Positions 1 to 6,636 of a stretch of 64,000 nt of DNA are shown piece after piece. Origin of the DNA: Streptomyces coeruleorubidus (GTDB lineage: Bacteria; Actinomycetota; Actinomycetes; Streptomycetales; Streptomycetaceae); the NCBI RefSeq assembly GCF_028885415.1, contig NZ_CP118527.1:8370001-8434000 (forward strand). The letters are read 5' to 3'. Every line of letters begins with the position of its first letter. Positions within the stretch are counted from its first letter, which is position 1. The translations under genes were made by a program, and so were the position numbers. The notes beneath the pieces are model-generated. The model was given only the letters and a program-made list of their open reading frames with translations. It did no database searches and was not told the origin of the DNA.

Positions 1-33
1 GCGCCTGACGACATCGTGCTGGAAGCCGGTCAT
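1..33 (-). CDS. possible 5' end of a gene leaving the window
   Basis: On the minus strand an ATG at 33 opens a frame that stays open for the 11 codons left in the window (MTGFQHDVVRR). It begins 10 bases after the stop of the ABC-F gene, so it could be the next gene of the same transcript. No clear Shine-Dalgarno is visible and the fragment is too short to recognise, so this is only a possibility. Confidence 0.2.
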   Translation of the reverse strand, partial: MTGFQHDVVRR

Positions 34-43
34 GCCGGCGACG

Positions 44-1669
44 CTAGGCGGAAAACCCGACAGCCTCTGGCGTGATTTCCTTCAGTTCTCCGTCCTCCAG
101 CAGCAGCCAGCGCGTGATGCCGATCGACTCCAGGAACGGCAGGTCGTGACTGGCCACGATCAGCGCCCCCTCGTACGACTCCAGCGCCGTGGTCAGCTGC
201 CGCACGCTCGCCATGTCGAGGTTGTTGGTCGGCTCGTCCAGCATGAGCAGTTGCGGCGCGGGCTCGGCCAGCATCAGCGCGGCCAGCGCCGCCCGGAAGC
301 GTTCGCCGCCGGACAGCGTCGCCGCCTTCTGGTCGGCCCGGGCGCCCCGGAACAGGAAGCGGGCCAGCCGCGCCCGGACCCGGTTCTTGGTGGCGGCCGG
401 CGCGAACCGGGCGACGTTCTCGGCGACCGTCAGTTCCCCGTCGAGGACGTCGAGCCGCTGCGGCAGGAACCGCAGCGGGACGTGCGCCTGCACCTCGCCC
501 GACTCGGGAGCCAGCTCCCCGGTGATCGTGCGCAGCAGCGTGGTCTTGCCCGCGCCGTTGCGTCCGACCAGCGCGACCCGCTCGGGACCGCGCAGGTCGA
601 GACCGCCCTTCACCCGGGCGCCGTACCGGAGCCCGAGATCCTGGAGGGTGAGGACCGTACGCCCCGGCGGCACCGCCGTGTACGGCAGGTCGACGCGGAT
701 CTCGTCGTCGTCCCGCACGGCCTCCACCGCCTCGTCCAGCCGCTCCCTGGCCTCGGCGAGCTTCTCCTCGTGCATGATCCGGTGCTTGCCCGCGGATACC
801 TGGGCCGCGCGGCTCTTCAGCTTCATGACGGCCCGGGGTTCGCGCTTGGTGTCGTACATCTTCTGGGCGTACCGCTTGCGACGCGCCAACTTCACCTGGG
901 CGTCCGTCAGTTCCCGCTTCTGCCTGCGGAAGTCGGACTCGGCGACGCGCACCATGCGCTCTGCCGCCTCCTGTTCGATCGCGAGGGCCTCCTCGTAGTC
1001 GGAGTAGTTGCCGCCGTACCAGGTCACCTCGCCGGAGCGCAGGTCCGCGATCTGGTCGACCAGGTCCAGCAGTTCCCGGTCGTGGCTGACGACTACCATC
1101 ACGCCCGGCCAGGACTCGACGGCCGCGTACAGCCGCCTGCGCGCGTACAGGTCGAGGTTGTTGGTCGGCTCGTCCAGCACCAGCACGTCGGGCCGGCGCA
1201 GCAGCAGCGCGGCCAGCCGCAGCAGTACCGACTCGCCGCCCGACACCTCGCCGATCGTGCGGTCCAACTCGACGTGCCCGAGGCCGAGTTCTCCGAGTGT
1301 GGCCAGGGCGCGCTCCTCTACGTCCCAGTCGTCGCCGACGGTCTCGAAGTGCGCCTCGGCCACGTCACCCGCCTCGATGGCGTGCAGCGCGGCCCGCCGC
1401 TCTGCGATGCCGAGCGCCTCGTCGACGCGCAGGGTGGTGTCGAGGGTGACGTTCTGCGGTAGGTACCCGATCTCGCCGAGCACGCGGACGGTGCCGTCGG
1501 CCGGGGCGAGTTCACCGGCGATCAGCTTCAACAGGGTTGATTTCCCCGACCCGTTGACGCCGACCAGGCCGGTCCGGCCCGGGCCGAAGGAGACGTCGAG
1601 GTCCTCGAAGACGGGGGTGCCGTCGGGCCAGGTGAAGGCGAGGGAGGTGACGGTGATGGAAGTAGGCAT
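44..1669 (-). CDS. ABC-F family ATP-binding protein (ribosome-acting type)
   Basis: A 541-residue protein with two ABC ATPase domains in one chain and no membrane segment, the architecture of ABC-F proteins. These act at the ribosome on translation or antibiotic protection rather than in transport. Walker A of domain 1 is GVNGSGKST at residues 37-45, followed by a VSGGE signature and the LDEPTNNLD Walker B. Domain 2 repeats this with GRNGAGKTT, LSGGER and LDEPTNNLD. Between them is a Lys/Arg-rich linker (about residues 210-320) typical of the tRNA-contacting interdomain linker. The ATG at 1669 has AAAGAGG six bases upstream. It has its own promoter and a leader of about 220 bases. Whether it is a resistance or housekeeping ABC-F cannot be settled by eye. 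Confidence 0.93.
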   Translation of the reverse strand: MPTSITVTSLAFTWPDGTPVFEDLDVSFGPGRTGLVGVNGSGKSTLLKLIAGELAPADGTVRVLGEIGYLPQNVTLDTTLRVDEALGIAERRAALHAIEAGDVAEAHFETVGDDWDVEERALATLGELGLGHVELDRTIGEVSGGESVLLRLAALLLRRPDVLVLDEPTNNLDLYARRRLYAAVESWPGVMVVVSHDRELLDLVDQIADLRSGEVTWYGGNYSDYEEALAIEQEAAERMVRVAESDFRRQKRELTDAQVKLARRKRYAQKMYDTKREPRAVMKLKSRAAQVSAGKHRIMHEEKLAEARERLDEAVEAVRDDDEIRVDLPYTAVPPGRTVLTLQDLGLRYGARVKGGLDLRGPERVALVGRNGAGKTTLLRTITGELAPESGEVQAHVPLRFLPQRLDVLDGELTVAENVARFAPAATKNRVRARLARFLFRGARADQKAATLSGGERFRAALAALMLAEPAPQLLMLDEPTNNLDMASVRQLTTALESYEGALIVASHDLPFLESIGITRWLLLEDGELKEITPEAVGFSA

Positions 1670-1699
1670 GCGGGCCTCTTTCGCGGTTGCTTGATGCGG

Positions 1700-1756
1700 T
1701 CAGGGGCAAACGCGTATCGAGACACCTGCGACCAGGACGGAGGGCTCCAGGGGCAT
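1700..1756 (-). CDS. possible leader peptide ORF upstream of the ABC-F gene
   Basis: Within the untranslated leader of the ABC-F gene, an ATG at 1756 opens an 18-codon frame (MPLEPSVLVAGVSIRVCP) that stops 31 bases before the ABC-F start. Upstream of it is a weak purine run (GGTACGGGGA). Known antibiotic-resistance ABC-F genes are often controlled by leader peptides and attenuation. The assignment here is inference from position alone. Confidence 0.25.
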   Translation of the reverse strand: MPLEPSVLVAGVSIRVCP

Positions 1757-1895
1757 GAGAAAATCCCCGTACCGCTCAGGACGGCTCGAACGCCGAGGTC
1801 GCACGCAGCGCACCCACCTGATGTGGGTGACGCGGTGTCTCAGGACCTCAGACGAGCAACGTCCTTCTCCAATCGGCGGCAACAGGACGCTGTAC

Positions 1896-1924
1896 AACGT
1901 ACGAGGGGGCGTCGGGCCTGTCAA
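1896..1924 (-). promoter_or_regulatory. sigma-70 (HrdB)-type promoter for the ABC-F gene
   Basis: Read on the minus strand there is TTGACA (1924-1919), a 17-base spacer and TACGTT (1901-1896), a near-consensus vegetative promoter. Transcription would begin near 1889 and leave a leader of about 220 bases before the ABC-F ATG. That leader contains a perfect 7-bp stem, CACCCAC-N5-GTGGGTG, at 1811-1829. The gap 1670-1967 holds this promoter, the leader and little else recognisable. Confidence 0.55.
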
Positions 1925-1967
1925 CGAATTAACGTGGAACCCGATCTCCCGGCCCCGAGGAGGCCCC

Positions 1968-2621
1968 GTGCCCAACGGCCCGCTCTCGCTGCCGGCCAGG
2001 CTCTGCCTGCTGGCCTGGGACCCCGCGCGGGCGGCGGGCACCGGCGCCGCGCATCCGCCCGGCCCGGTACGGGCCGGTGCCCTCACCGAGCTGGCCCGGC
2101 GCGGACTGCTCGTCGACGAGGACGGCATCGCCACGCCGGTCGACCTGGACTCCCGCACGGGTGACGCGGTCCTCGACGGGCTGCTGGAACTCGTCCGCGA
2201 GTCGTGCCCGCACCCCTGGCGGACCTGGGTGACGCTGCGGTCTCGGGTGACCCTCGACGCGGTGCGGGAGCAACTGGTGGCCGAGGGGTATCTGCGGGCG
2301 GAGAAGAAGCGGGTCCTCGGGGTGTTCCCGTCCGTGGAGTACGCGCTGGAGCGCGCCGCCGTCGTGGAGGCGCTGCGGGAGGAGACGCGTCAGGCCCTCC
2401 AGGGGCCGGTGCCGGTCGCCGAGGTCTGCGAGCGGGACGCGGCGGTCGTGACGCTGGCCGCCTCGGCGGAACTGCTCCCCGCAGCAGACGTCCGCGCCCA
2501 CGAGCCGCGCCTGCGGGAGCTGGCGGAGCGTGCCGTGGCGTCGGCGCCCGGGCTCGGCGAGATCGTCCGCGAGATCCGTACGGCGCTCGCCGCGACGGCG
2601 ACGGCGACCGCTCCACCCTGA
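1968..2621 (+). CDS. GOLPH3/VPS74 (GPP34) family protein
   Basis: The open frame runs further upstream, but GTG at 1968 is preceded by GAGGAGG at ideal spacing, giving 217 residues, which fits the family. The mostly helical sequence begins with the LPARLCLLAWD segment typical of bacterial GPP34 proteins. It continues with ELARRGLL, a central HPWRTWV segment and an EGYLRAEKKRVLGVFP strand-turn. Eukaryotic GOLPH3 binds phosphatidylinositol-4-phosphate at Golgi membranes; actinobacterial relatives are common in Streptomyces but their role is largely unknown. The divergent ABC-F gene shares the upstream region. No signal peptide or membrane segment is seen. Confidence 0.85.
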   Translation: MPNGPLSLPARLCLLAWDPARAAGTGAAHPPGPVRAGALTELARRGLLVDEDGIATPVDLDSRTGDAVLDGLLELVRESCPHPWRTWVTLRSRVTLDAVREQLVAEGYLRAEKKRVLGVFPSVEYALERAAVVEALREETRQALQGPVPVAEVCERDAAVVTLAASAELLPAADVRAHEPRLRELAERAVASAPGLGEIVREIRTALAATATATAPP

Positions 2622-2682
2622 CTCGCGTCCACGTCGGATTCCTGCCAGCCACGGGCCATCAGCCGCTGGTTGAGTTGCCCGC

Positions 2683-3513
2683 ATGACGAACCAGACCGAT
2701 CGAGCCCTGGCCTTCGGCGCCCTGCACGTCCCCGGGACCCCGCTGGTCCTGCCCAACGCCTGGGACGCGGTGAGCGCCCGGCTCGTCGAGGACGCCGGTG
2801 CGGCGGCGGTGGCGACGACCGGCGCCGGGCTCGTCTGGGCGCTCGGCGCGCCGGACGGCGAGCGGGTGGACCGTGCCACGGCCCTCGCCGCCGTCGCCCG
2901 GATCGCCGAGGCCGTGACCGTCCCCGTGACGGCGGACATCGAGAGCGGCTACGCCGAGGACACCGAGGGCGTCGCCGATACCGTCCGCGCGGTCCTCGCC
3001 GCGGGAGCGGTGGGGGTGAACATCGAGGACGCGCTGTACGGCGCCGGAGCGGGCGGTCCGCTGCGGGACGTCGGAGAGCAGGCCGAACGGATCGCCGCCG
3101 TCCGCGAGGCATCCGACGCCGCAGGCGTGCCGCTGTTCGTCAACGCCCGGACCGACACCTTCCTGAGCGGCGCCGGGGGAGTGGACCTCACCCTGGAACG
3201 GGCCGCCGCCTTCCGCTCCGCCGGCGCCGACGGCATCTTCGTCCCCGGGGCCGTCGACCCGGGAATCGTCAAGGAACTGGTGAACGGCGTCGACGGGCCG
3301 CTGAACGTCATGGCAGGACCCGGCGCCCCGACGGTCGCCGAACTGGCCGCCCTGGGCGTCGCCCGGGTCAGCGTGGGCTCGGGCGTCGCCCAGGCCGCCC
3401 ACGCCCTGGTCCGCCGGGCCGCGCGGGAGCTGCTGGACACGGGGACGTACCGGTCACTGGCGGACGGACTCGACTACGGCGAGATCAACGCCCTGCTGGA
3501 GCGGGGACGTTAG
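2683..3513 (+). CDS. isocitrate lyase/PEP mutase superfamily protein
   Basis: A 276-residue protein of the ICL/PEP-mutase TIM-barrel superfamily (PF13714 type). Typical elements are LPNAWDAVSARL near the N-terminus, the metal-site loop VTADIESGYAED, the strand GVNIEDA and the VNARTDTFL strand. Members include carboxyphosphonoenolpyruvate mutase, methylisocitrate lyase and oxaloacetate decarboxylase-like enzymes. No KKCGH active-site motif of true isocitrate lyase is present, so a C-C lyase or hydrolase of a small keto or dicarboxylic acid is likelier. No phosphonate genes lie beside it, so phosphonate synthesis is not implied. The Shine-Dalgarno is weak. It appears to be a single-gene unit. 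Confidence 0.85.
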   Translation: MTNQTDRALAFGALHVPGTPLVLPNAWDAVSARLVEDAGAAAVATTGAGLVWALGAPDGERVDRATALAAVARIAEAVTVPVTADIESGYAEDTEGVADTVRAVLAAGAVGVNIEDALYGAGAGGPLRDVGEQAERIAAVREASDAAGVPLFVNARTDTFLSGAGGVDLTLERAAAFRSAGADGIFVPGAVDPGIVKELVNGVDGPLNVMAGPGAPTVAELAALGVARVSVGSGVAQAAHALVRRAARELLDTGTYRSLADGLDYGEINALLERGR

Positions 3514-3528
3514 CTCGGCACGCGCGGC

Positions 3529-3945
3529 TCAGCACGCGTCGCGCATCAGCTCCGCCAGGCCGTGGTCCAGATCCAGCTGGAGGTGCTCCAGGCCGACCGG
3601 CACCAGCTCGCTCGTGGCCTGAAGGAACCGGCGCACCTCGCTGGAGCGGACGTGTACGACGGCGGTGCCCTCGGGGGCGTGGAACTCCAGCACCGTACGG
3701 TCGTACCCGTACGGCCGCACCCGCACGTCGCCGTGGCCCTCGGCGTTCTTGAGGCCCGCGGCGAGCAGCTCGCGGGAGAAGGTCCAGCAGACCTCGACGC
3801 CCTCCAGCGTGGCCGGGGCGGGGAAGGTCATGCGGACGGCGAACGGATCACGTCGGTCGTAGTGGAGCGTCGCGGGAATGTTCGGCATACGCGGCGCGGC
3901 GGCGACGAGGCGGGCCTCCACGGGCTGCTCGATGACGAAGGACAA
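3529..3945 (-). CDS. ssgD: SsgA-like sporulation/cell-division protein, SsgD type
   Basis: A 138-residue SsgA-like protein (SALP), a family confined to sporulating actinomycetes that controls septum placement, peptidoglycan synthesis and spore-wall maturation. Recognisable parts are the N-terminal PATLHYDRRDPFAVRMTF, the CWTFSRELL segment and VRPYGYDRTVLEFHAPEG. The frame is open further upstream, but TTG at 3945 is preferred: AAGGGAGC precedes it and the resulting MSFVIEQ start and length match the family. The resemblance and genomic setting fit SsgD of S. coelicolor; assignment to this paralogue is from memory. It is divergent from the Asp-box gene, with a GTGAC-N4-GTCAC palindrome in between. 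Confidence 0.9.
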   Translation of the reverse strand: MSFVIEQPVEARLVAAAPRMPNIPATLHYDRRDPFAVRMTFPAPATLEGVEVCWTFSRELLAAGLKNAEGHGDVRVRPYGYDRTVLEFHAPEGTAVVHVRSSEVRRFLQATSELVPVGLEHLQLDLDHGLAELMRDAC

Positions 3946-4192
3946 CGCCTTGCTCCCTTGTGACGGCTGGACGGACTTCCGGGCGTATGAGACCGGGGCA
4001 CTGGAAGAGACGACGGAATCAGCCGATCCGTGCACACGAATGGCGAGTGACCTCTGTCACCGCGTTCATGCACCGGAGTGACGTGGCTCTCCTCGTGTGC
4101 CCCGCAGGGCATTTGTGGCGCGCGCCGGAACACCCGGAGCGTCCGCGAGGCCATCTGGACGGCGCCGGGGCGGTGGGCTAGCTTCGCCGGCC

Positions 4193-5305
4193 ATGAGGCG
4201 CTTGGGGAGCACGCGACCGACGGGACGGACACGGAGCAGGGCGACCGGAGTGGCGGCGGGCGTGGCGGCACTGGTCGCACTCGCGGCCCTGACAGCCGTA
4301 CCGGCGCAGGCGCACGAGCCGGAGCGCCGGGTGCCGCACTGGGAACTCAAGGACACCGGCGCCCCCGGCGTACGGTTCCGCGGCCTGTCCGCCGTCAGCC
4401 GGGACACCGCCTGGCTCGCCGGGACCTCCGGCACCGTCCTGCGCACCACCGACGGCGGCGCCACCTGGCGGAACGTCTCGCCCCCGGGTGCGGCGGAGTT
4501 GCAGTTCCGGGACGTCGAGGCGTTCGATGCGCGCCGGGCCGTGGTCCTGGCCATCGGCGAGGGCGAGGCGTCCCGCGTGTACCGCACCGACGACGGCGGA
4601 GCGACCTGGACGGAGTCCTTCCGCAACCCCGACCCGAAGGCCTTCTACGACTGCCTCACCTTCTTCGACCACCGCCACGGCCTCGCGATGAGCGACCCGG
4701 TGGACGGGAGGTTCCGCATCCTGTCGACCCGCGACGGCGGCCGCACCTGGAAGGTGCTGCCGGACGAGGGCATGCCGGCCGCGCAGGAGGGCGAGGCCGG
4801 ATTCGCCGCGAGCGGCCAGTGCCTGGTCGCCTCCGGGCCGAAGGACGTCTGGCTCGCCACCGGAGGGGCCGCGCACGCGCGCGTGCTGCACTCCGCCGAC
4901 CGGGGCCACACCTGGACGGCCACCGACACGCCCCTCCCGGCGGGCGACCCGGCCCGCGGCGTCTTCGCACTGGCCTTCCGCGACCGCACCCACGGTCTCG
5001 CCGTCGGCGGCGACTTCACCGCCGACCGGCCCTCACCGAACGCCGCCGCGCGCACCGGCGACGGGGGCCGCACCTGGCGCACCGCCGCCGCGCCCCCGCC
5101 TGCCTACCGCTCCGGCGTCGCCTGGCTCCCGCACAGCCGCACCGCCGCCCTCGCCGTCGGCCCCACCGGCACCGACCTCACCACGGACGCCGGCCGCACC
5201 TGGCGCACGGTCGACACGGGCTCCTACGACACCGTCGACTGCACCCCGGACCAAGGGTGCTGGGCCGCCGGCGAAAAGGGGCGGGTTGCCCGCCTGGAGC
5301 ATTGA
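4193..5305 (+). CDS. secreted Asp-box (BNR-like) beta-propeller protein
   Basis: A 370-residue exported protein. ATG at 4193 gives a classical signal peptide: an Arg-rich start, a hydrophobic run of about 18 residues and a VPAQA cleavage region near residue 38. At least six Asp-box motifs of the form S/TxDxGxTW recur (TDGGATW, DDGGATW, RDGGRTW, DRGHTW, GDGGRTW, DAGRTW). These mark a propeller as in sialidases, YCF48/Hcf136-like proteins and other extracellular propellers. Catalytic sialidase residues are not evident, so binding or structural roles are as likely as hydrolysis. Genome projects often call such proteins oxidoreductase or glycosyl hydrolase without proof. The longer upstream open frame lacks a better start. 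Confidence 0.85.
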   Translation: MRRLGSTRPTGRTRSRATGVAAGVAALVALAALTAVPAQAHEPERRVPHWELKDTGAPGVRFRGLSAVSRDTAWLAGTSGTVLRTTDGGATWRNVSPPGAAELQFRDVEAFDARRAVVLAIGEGEASRVYRTDDGGATWTESFRNPDPKAFYDCLTFFDHRHGLAMSDPVDGRFRILSTRDGGRTWKVLPDEGMPAAQEGEAGFAASGQCLVASGPKDVWLATGGAAHARVLHSADRGHTWTATDTPLPAGDPARGVFALAFRDRTHGLAVGGDFTADRPSPNAAARTGDGGRTWRTAAAPPPAYRSGVAWLPHSRTAALAVGPTGTDLTTDAGRTWRTVDTGSYDTVDCTPDQGCWAAGEKGRVARLEH

Positions 5306-5375
5306 GCATGCGGTATGTCCTGATTGTTGGCAGTGTGGGTACTCGTTCACTGAAGCTGAAAGGAAGTGAGCGGTC

Positions 5376-5699
5376 ATGCCACGCGGTTCGAGCTCCAAGC
5401 GGGAGCGCCAGTACGAGCACATCAAGAAGAGTGCGCAGGACCGGGGCGAGAGCACCGGCCGCGCCAAGGAGATCGCCGGGCGGACGGTGAACAAGGAACG
5501 CGCCCGCTCCGGCGAGTCGAAGACGGCCAGCCGTACCTCCACCAAGGACATGTCGTCCGGCAAGCGCGGCGGCCAGCGGTCCGGCCAGGGCTCCCAGGGC
5601 CCCACCTACGACCAGCTGTACCAGGAGGCCAAGCGCCGCGGCGTCGAGGGCCGTTCCAACATGAACAAGAGCCAGCTCCAGCGCGCGCTGGGCAAGTGA
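5376..5699 (+). CDS. small basic protein, Rho_N-like C-terminus, function unknown
   Basis: A 107-residue, very hydrophilic Lys/Arg/Ser/Gly-rich protein. The first 75 residues look disordered (RGSSSKRERQYEHIKK onward). The last 30 (YDQLYQEAKRRGVEGRSNMNKSQLQRAL) resemble the helix-extended-loop-helix of Rho N-terminal/SAP-type nucleic-acid-binding modules. Homologues in Streptomyces are often labelled plasmid stabilisation protein, without evidence. AAAGGAAGTGAGC lies directly upstream of the ATG. A GGGTAC hexamer about 40 bases upstream could be the -10 of a SigB-type stress promoter, although no convincing -35 was found. A strong terminator follows immediately. Confidence 0.8.
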   Translation: MPRGSSSKRERQYEHIKKSAQDRGESTGRAKEIAGRTVNKERARSGESKTASRTSTKDMSSGKRGGQRSGQGSQGPTYDQLYQEAKRRGVEGRSNMNKSQLQRALGK

Positions 5700-5713
5700 G
5701 TCGCAAGCCCCCG

Positions 5714-5745
5714 AGGCCGGCGGGACTCCTGAGCCCCGCCGGCCT
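5714..5745 (+). terminator. intrinsic-type stem-loop after the small basic protein gene
   Basis: AGGCCGGCGGG and CCCGCCGGCCT form a perfect 11-bp stem around a 10-base loop, starting 14 bases after the stop at 5699. There is no long U-run, as is usual for Streptomyces terminators. Confidence 0.7.
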
Positions 5746-5776
5746 TCGTGCGACCCCTGGGCGCAGCGGCCCGTAG

Positions 5777-6085
5777 GCTCAGCAGCCCGACGTCCTGACC
5801 GGCCTGATCGGCGTCGCCAAGAACCCCTTCACCTTCGCCTACGACGACCCGGAGACCCCGCGCGGCAGCACCACCGCGCTGCTCGCCGGCTCCGAGGAGG
5901 TCGGCCGCGCTCTGCGCACCCGCGACGGCGTCAAGCCGGTCTTCGTCTCCGTCGGCCACCGTGTGACCCTGACGAACGCCTGCGCCCACACCCTCGCGCT
6001 GGCCCCCGAGTACCGCCTCCCCGAGACCACGCGCAGGGCGGACGCGCTCTGCCGGAAGGCGCTGCGGGAGACCTATTCCGCCTGA
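5777..6085 (+). pseudogene. C-terminal remnant of endonuclease V (nfi)
   Basis: From an in-frame TAG at 5774 to the TGA at 6083-6085 the frame is open but has no usable start. Its translation matches the C-terminal third of endonuclease V (deoxyinosine 3'-endonuclease). Recognisable parts are GLIGVAKNPF, a SEEVGRALRTRDGVKPVFVS strand, VGHRVTL and EYRLPETTRRAD. The family's N-terminal catalytic aspartate and glutamate are absent, so the gene is truncated and should not encode an active enzyme. Codon bias is still normal, suggesting a fairly recent loss. The last 13 bases overlap the end of the convergent small ORF. Confidence 0.75.
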
Positions 6086-6267
6086 TCGGCCACGCGCCAG
6101 CGGCCCACCTCGCGGTACTCCGAGTCGTAGATGACCGACCCGTCCCCGGGCCGGAGCGCGTAGTGGCGCAGATTGCCGCCCCAGTACCTGAGGATCCGGC
6201 CCAGCTCGCCCGCGGGGTCCTCGGTCAACGCCGCGTCGTCCATGGTGACTTCGAGAAGGAACTTCAT
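6073..6267 (-). CDS. small conserved hypothetical protein (64 aa)
   Basis: An acidic 64-residue protein (MKFLLEVTMDD, then GRILRYWGGNLRHYALRPGDG, ending REVGRWRVADQAE). It has no signal peptide or membrane helix. ATG at 6267 is preceded by GAAGG, and a perfect TTCAATG-N4-CATTGAA palindrome abuts the start. I recall similar short proteins in other Streptomyces but know no function for them. It overlaps the nfi remnant by 13 bases tail to tail. Confidence 0.65.
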   Translation of the reverse strand: MKFLLEVTMDDAALTEDPAGELGRILRYWGGNLRHYALRPGDGSVIYDSEYREVGRWRVADQAE

Positions 6268-6270
6268 GCC

Positions 6271-6288
6271 TTCAATGGTTTCATTGAA
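6271..6288. promoter_or_regulatory. 7-bp palindrome at the start of the 64-aa gene
   Basis: TTCAATGGTTTCATTGAA is a perfect inverted repeat of 7 bp around GTTT, three bases upstream of the ATG at 6267 (minus strand). It is AT-rich against its surroundings. The position is that of an operator, or of a hairpin occluding the ribosome binding site. Which regulator might bind is unknown. Confidence 0.4.
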
Positions 6289-6447
6289 CTCCTTCTTGGC
6301 ACTTTTCGAGCTGTCGCCAGGAGTGGAAGGCGGAAAGTCTCAAACCGGGGGGAGGGGTCTACCCAGGGCGGGGCGGCAGATCTGAGTACCGGCTCTGAGT
6401 ACCTGTACGGATGCCTGGCCCCCACCCCCGTCGGCAGGCTGGGGCGC

Positions 6448-6594
6448 ATGACAACGCACCGCGCCCCCAAGCCTGTTGCCGGCCCGACCCAGACCGTCGA
6501 GCGGGCCGTCACCATAGGGCTGATCCTCGCCGTGCTGGCGGGGCTCGGCTGGATCGCCGGCATGATCTACACCATCGCCGAGTGGCCGCTGTAG
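6448..6594 (+). CDS. small single-pass membrane protein (48 aa)
   Basis: ATG at 6448 gives a 48-residue protein with a short basic N-terminus (MTTHRAPKPVAGPTQTVERA). One transmembrane helix follows (about residues 21-41, VTIGLILAVLAGLGWIAGMIY), and the tail is TIAEWPL. The stop lies inside the first copy of an 18-bp tandem repeat. The upstream open frame is longer, but its added part looks non-coding. Function is unknown; the form resembles the many short membrane proteins of Streptomyces. Confidence 0.65.
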   Translation: MTTHRAPKPVAGPTQTVERAVTIGLILAVLAGLGWIAGMIYTIAEWPL

Positions 6595-6636
6595 GACCTT
6601 TGGCCGCTGTAGGACCTTTGGTCGCTGTAGGACCTT
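6583..6636. repeat. three tandem 18-bp repeats between convergent genes
   Basis: Three head-to-tail copies of TGGCCGCTGTAGGACCTT occupy 6583-6600, 6601-6618 and 6619-6636, the third with one change (TGGTCGC). The array starts within the last codons of the 48-aa gene and ends on the first base of the stop of the convergent dehydrogenase gene. Each copy supplies an in-frame TAG to the upstream gene because 18 is a multiple of three. Confidence 0.9.

Noticed and set aside
44..1462. Long plus-strand frames over the first ABC-F gene
   Set aside because: They are antisense shadows of a gene with two complete ATPase domains.
2683..3513. Evidence for a phosphonate pathway from the PEP-mutase-like protein and the distant Fe-ADH and nucleotidyltransferase
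   Set aside because: The genes are 38 kb apart, no phosphonopyruvate decarboxylase is present, and the Fe-ADH motifs fit G1PDH better than phosphonoacetaldehyde reductase.
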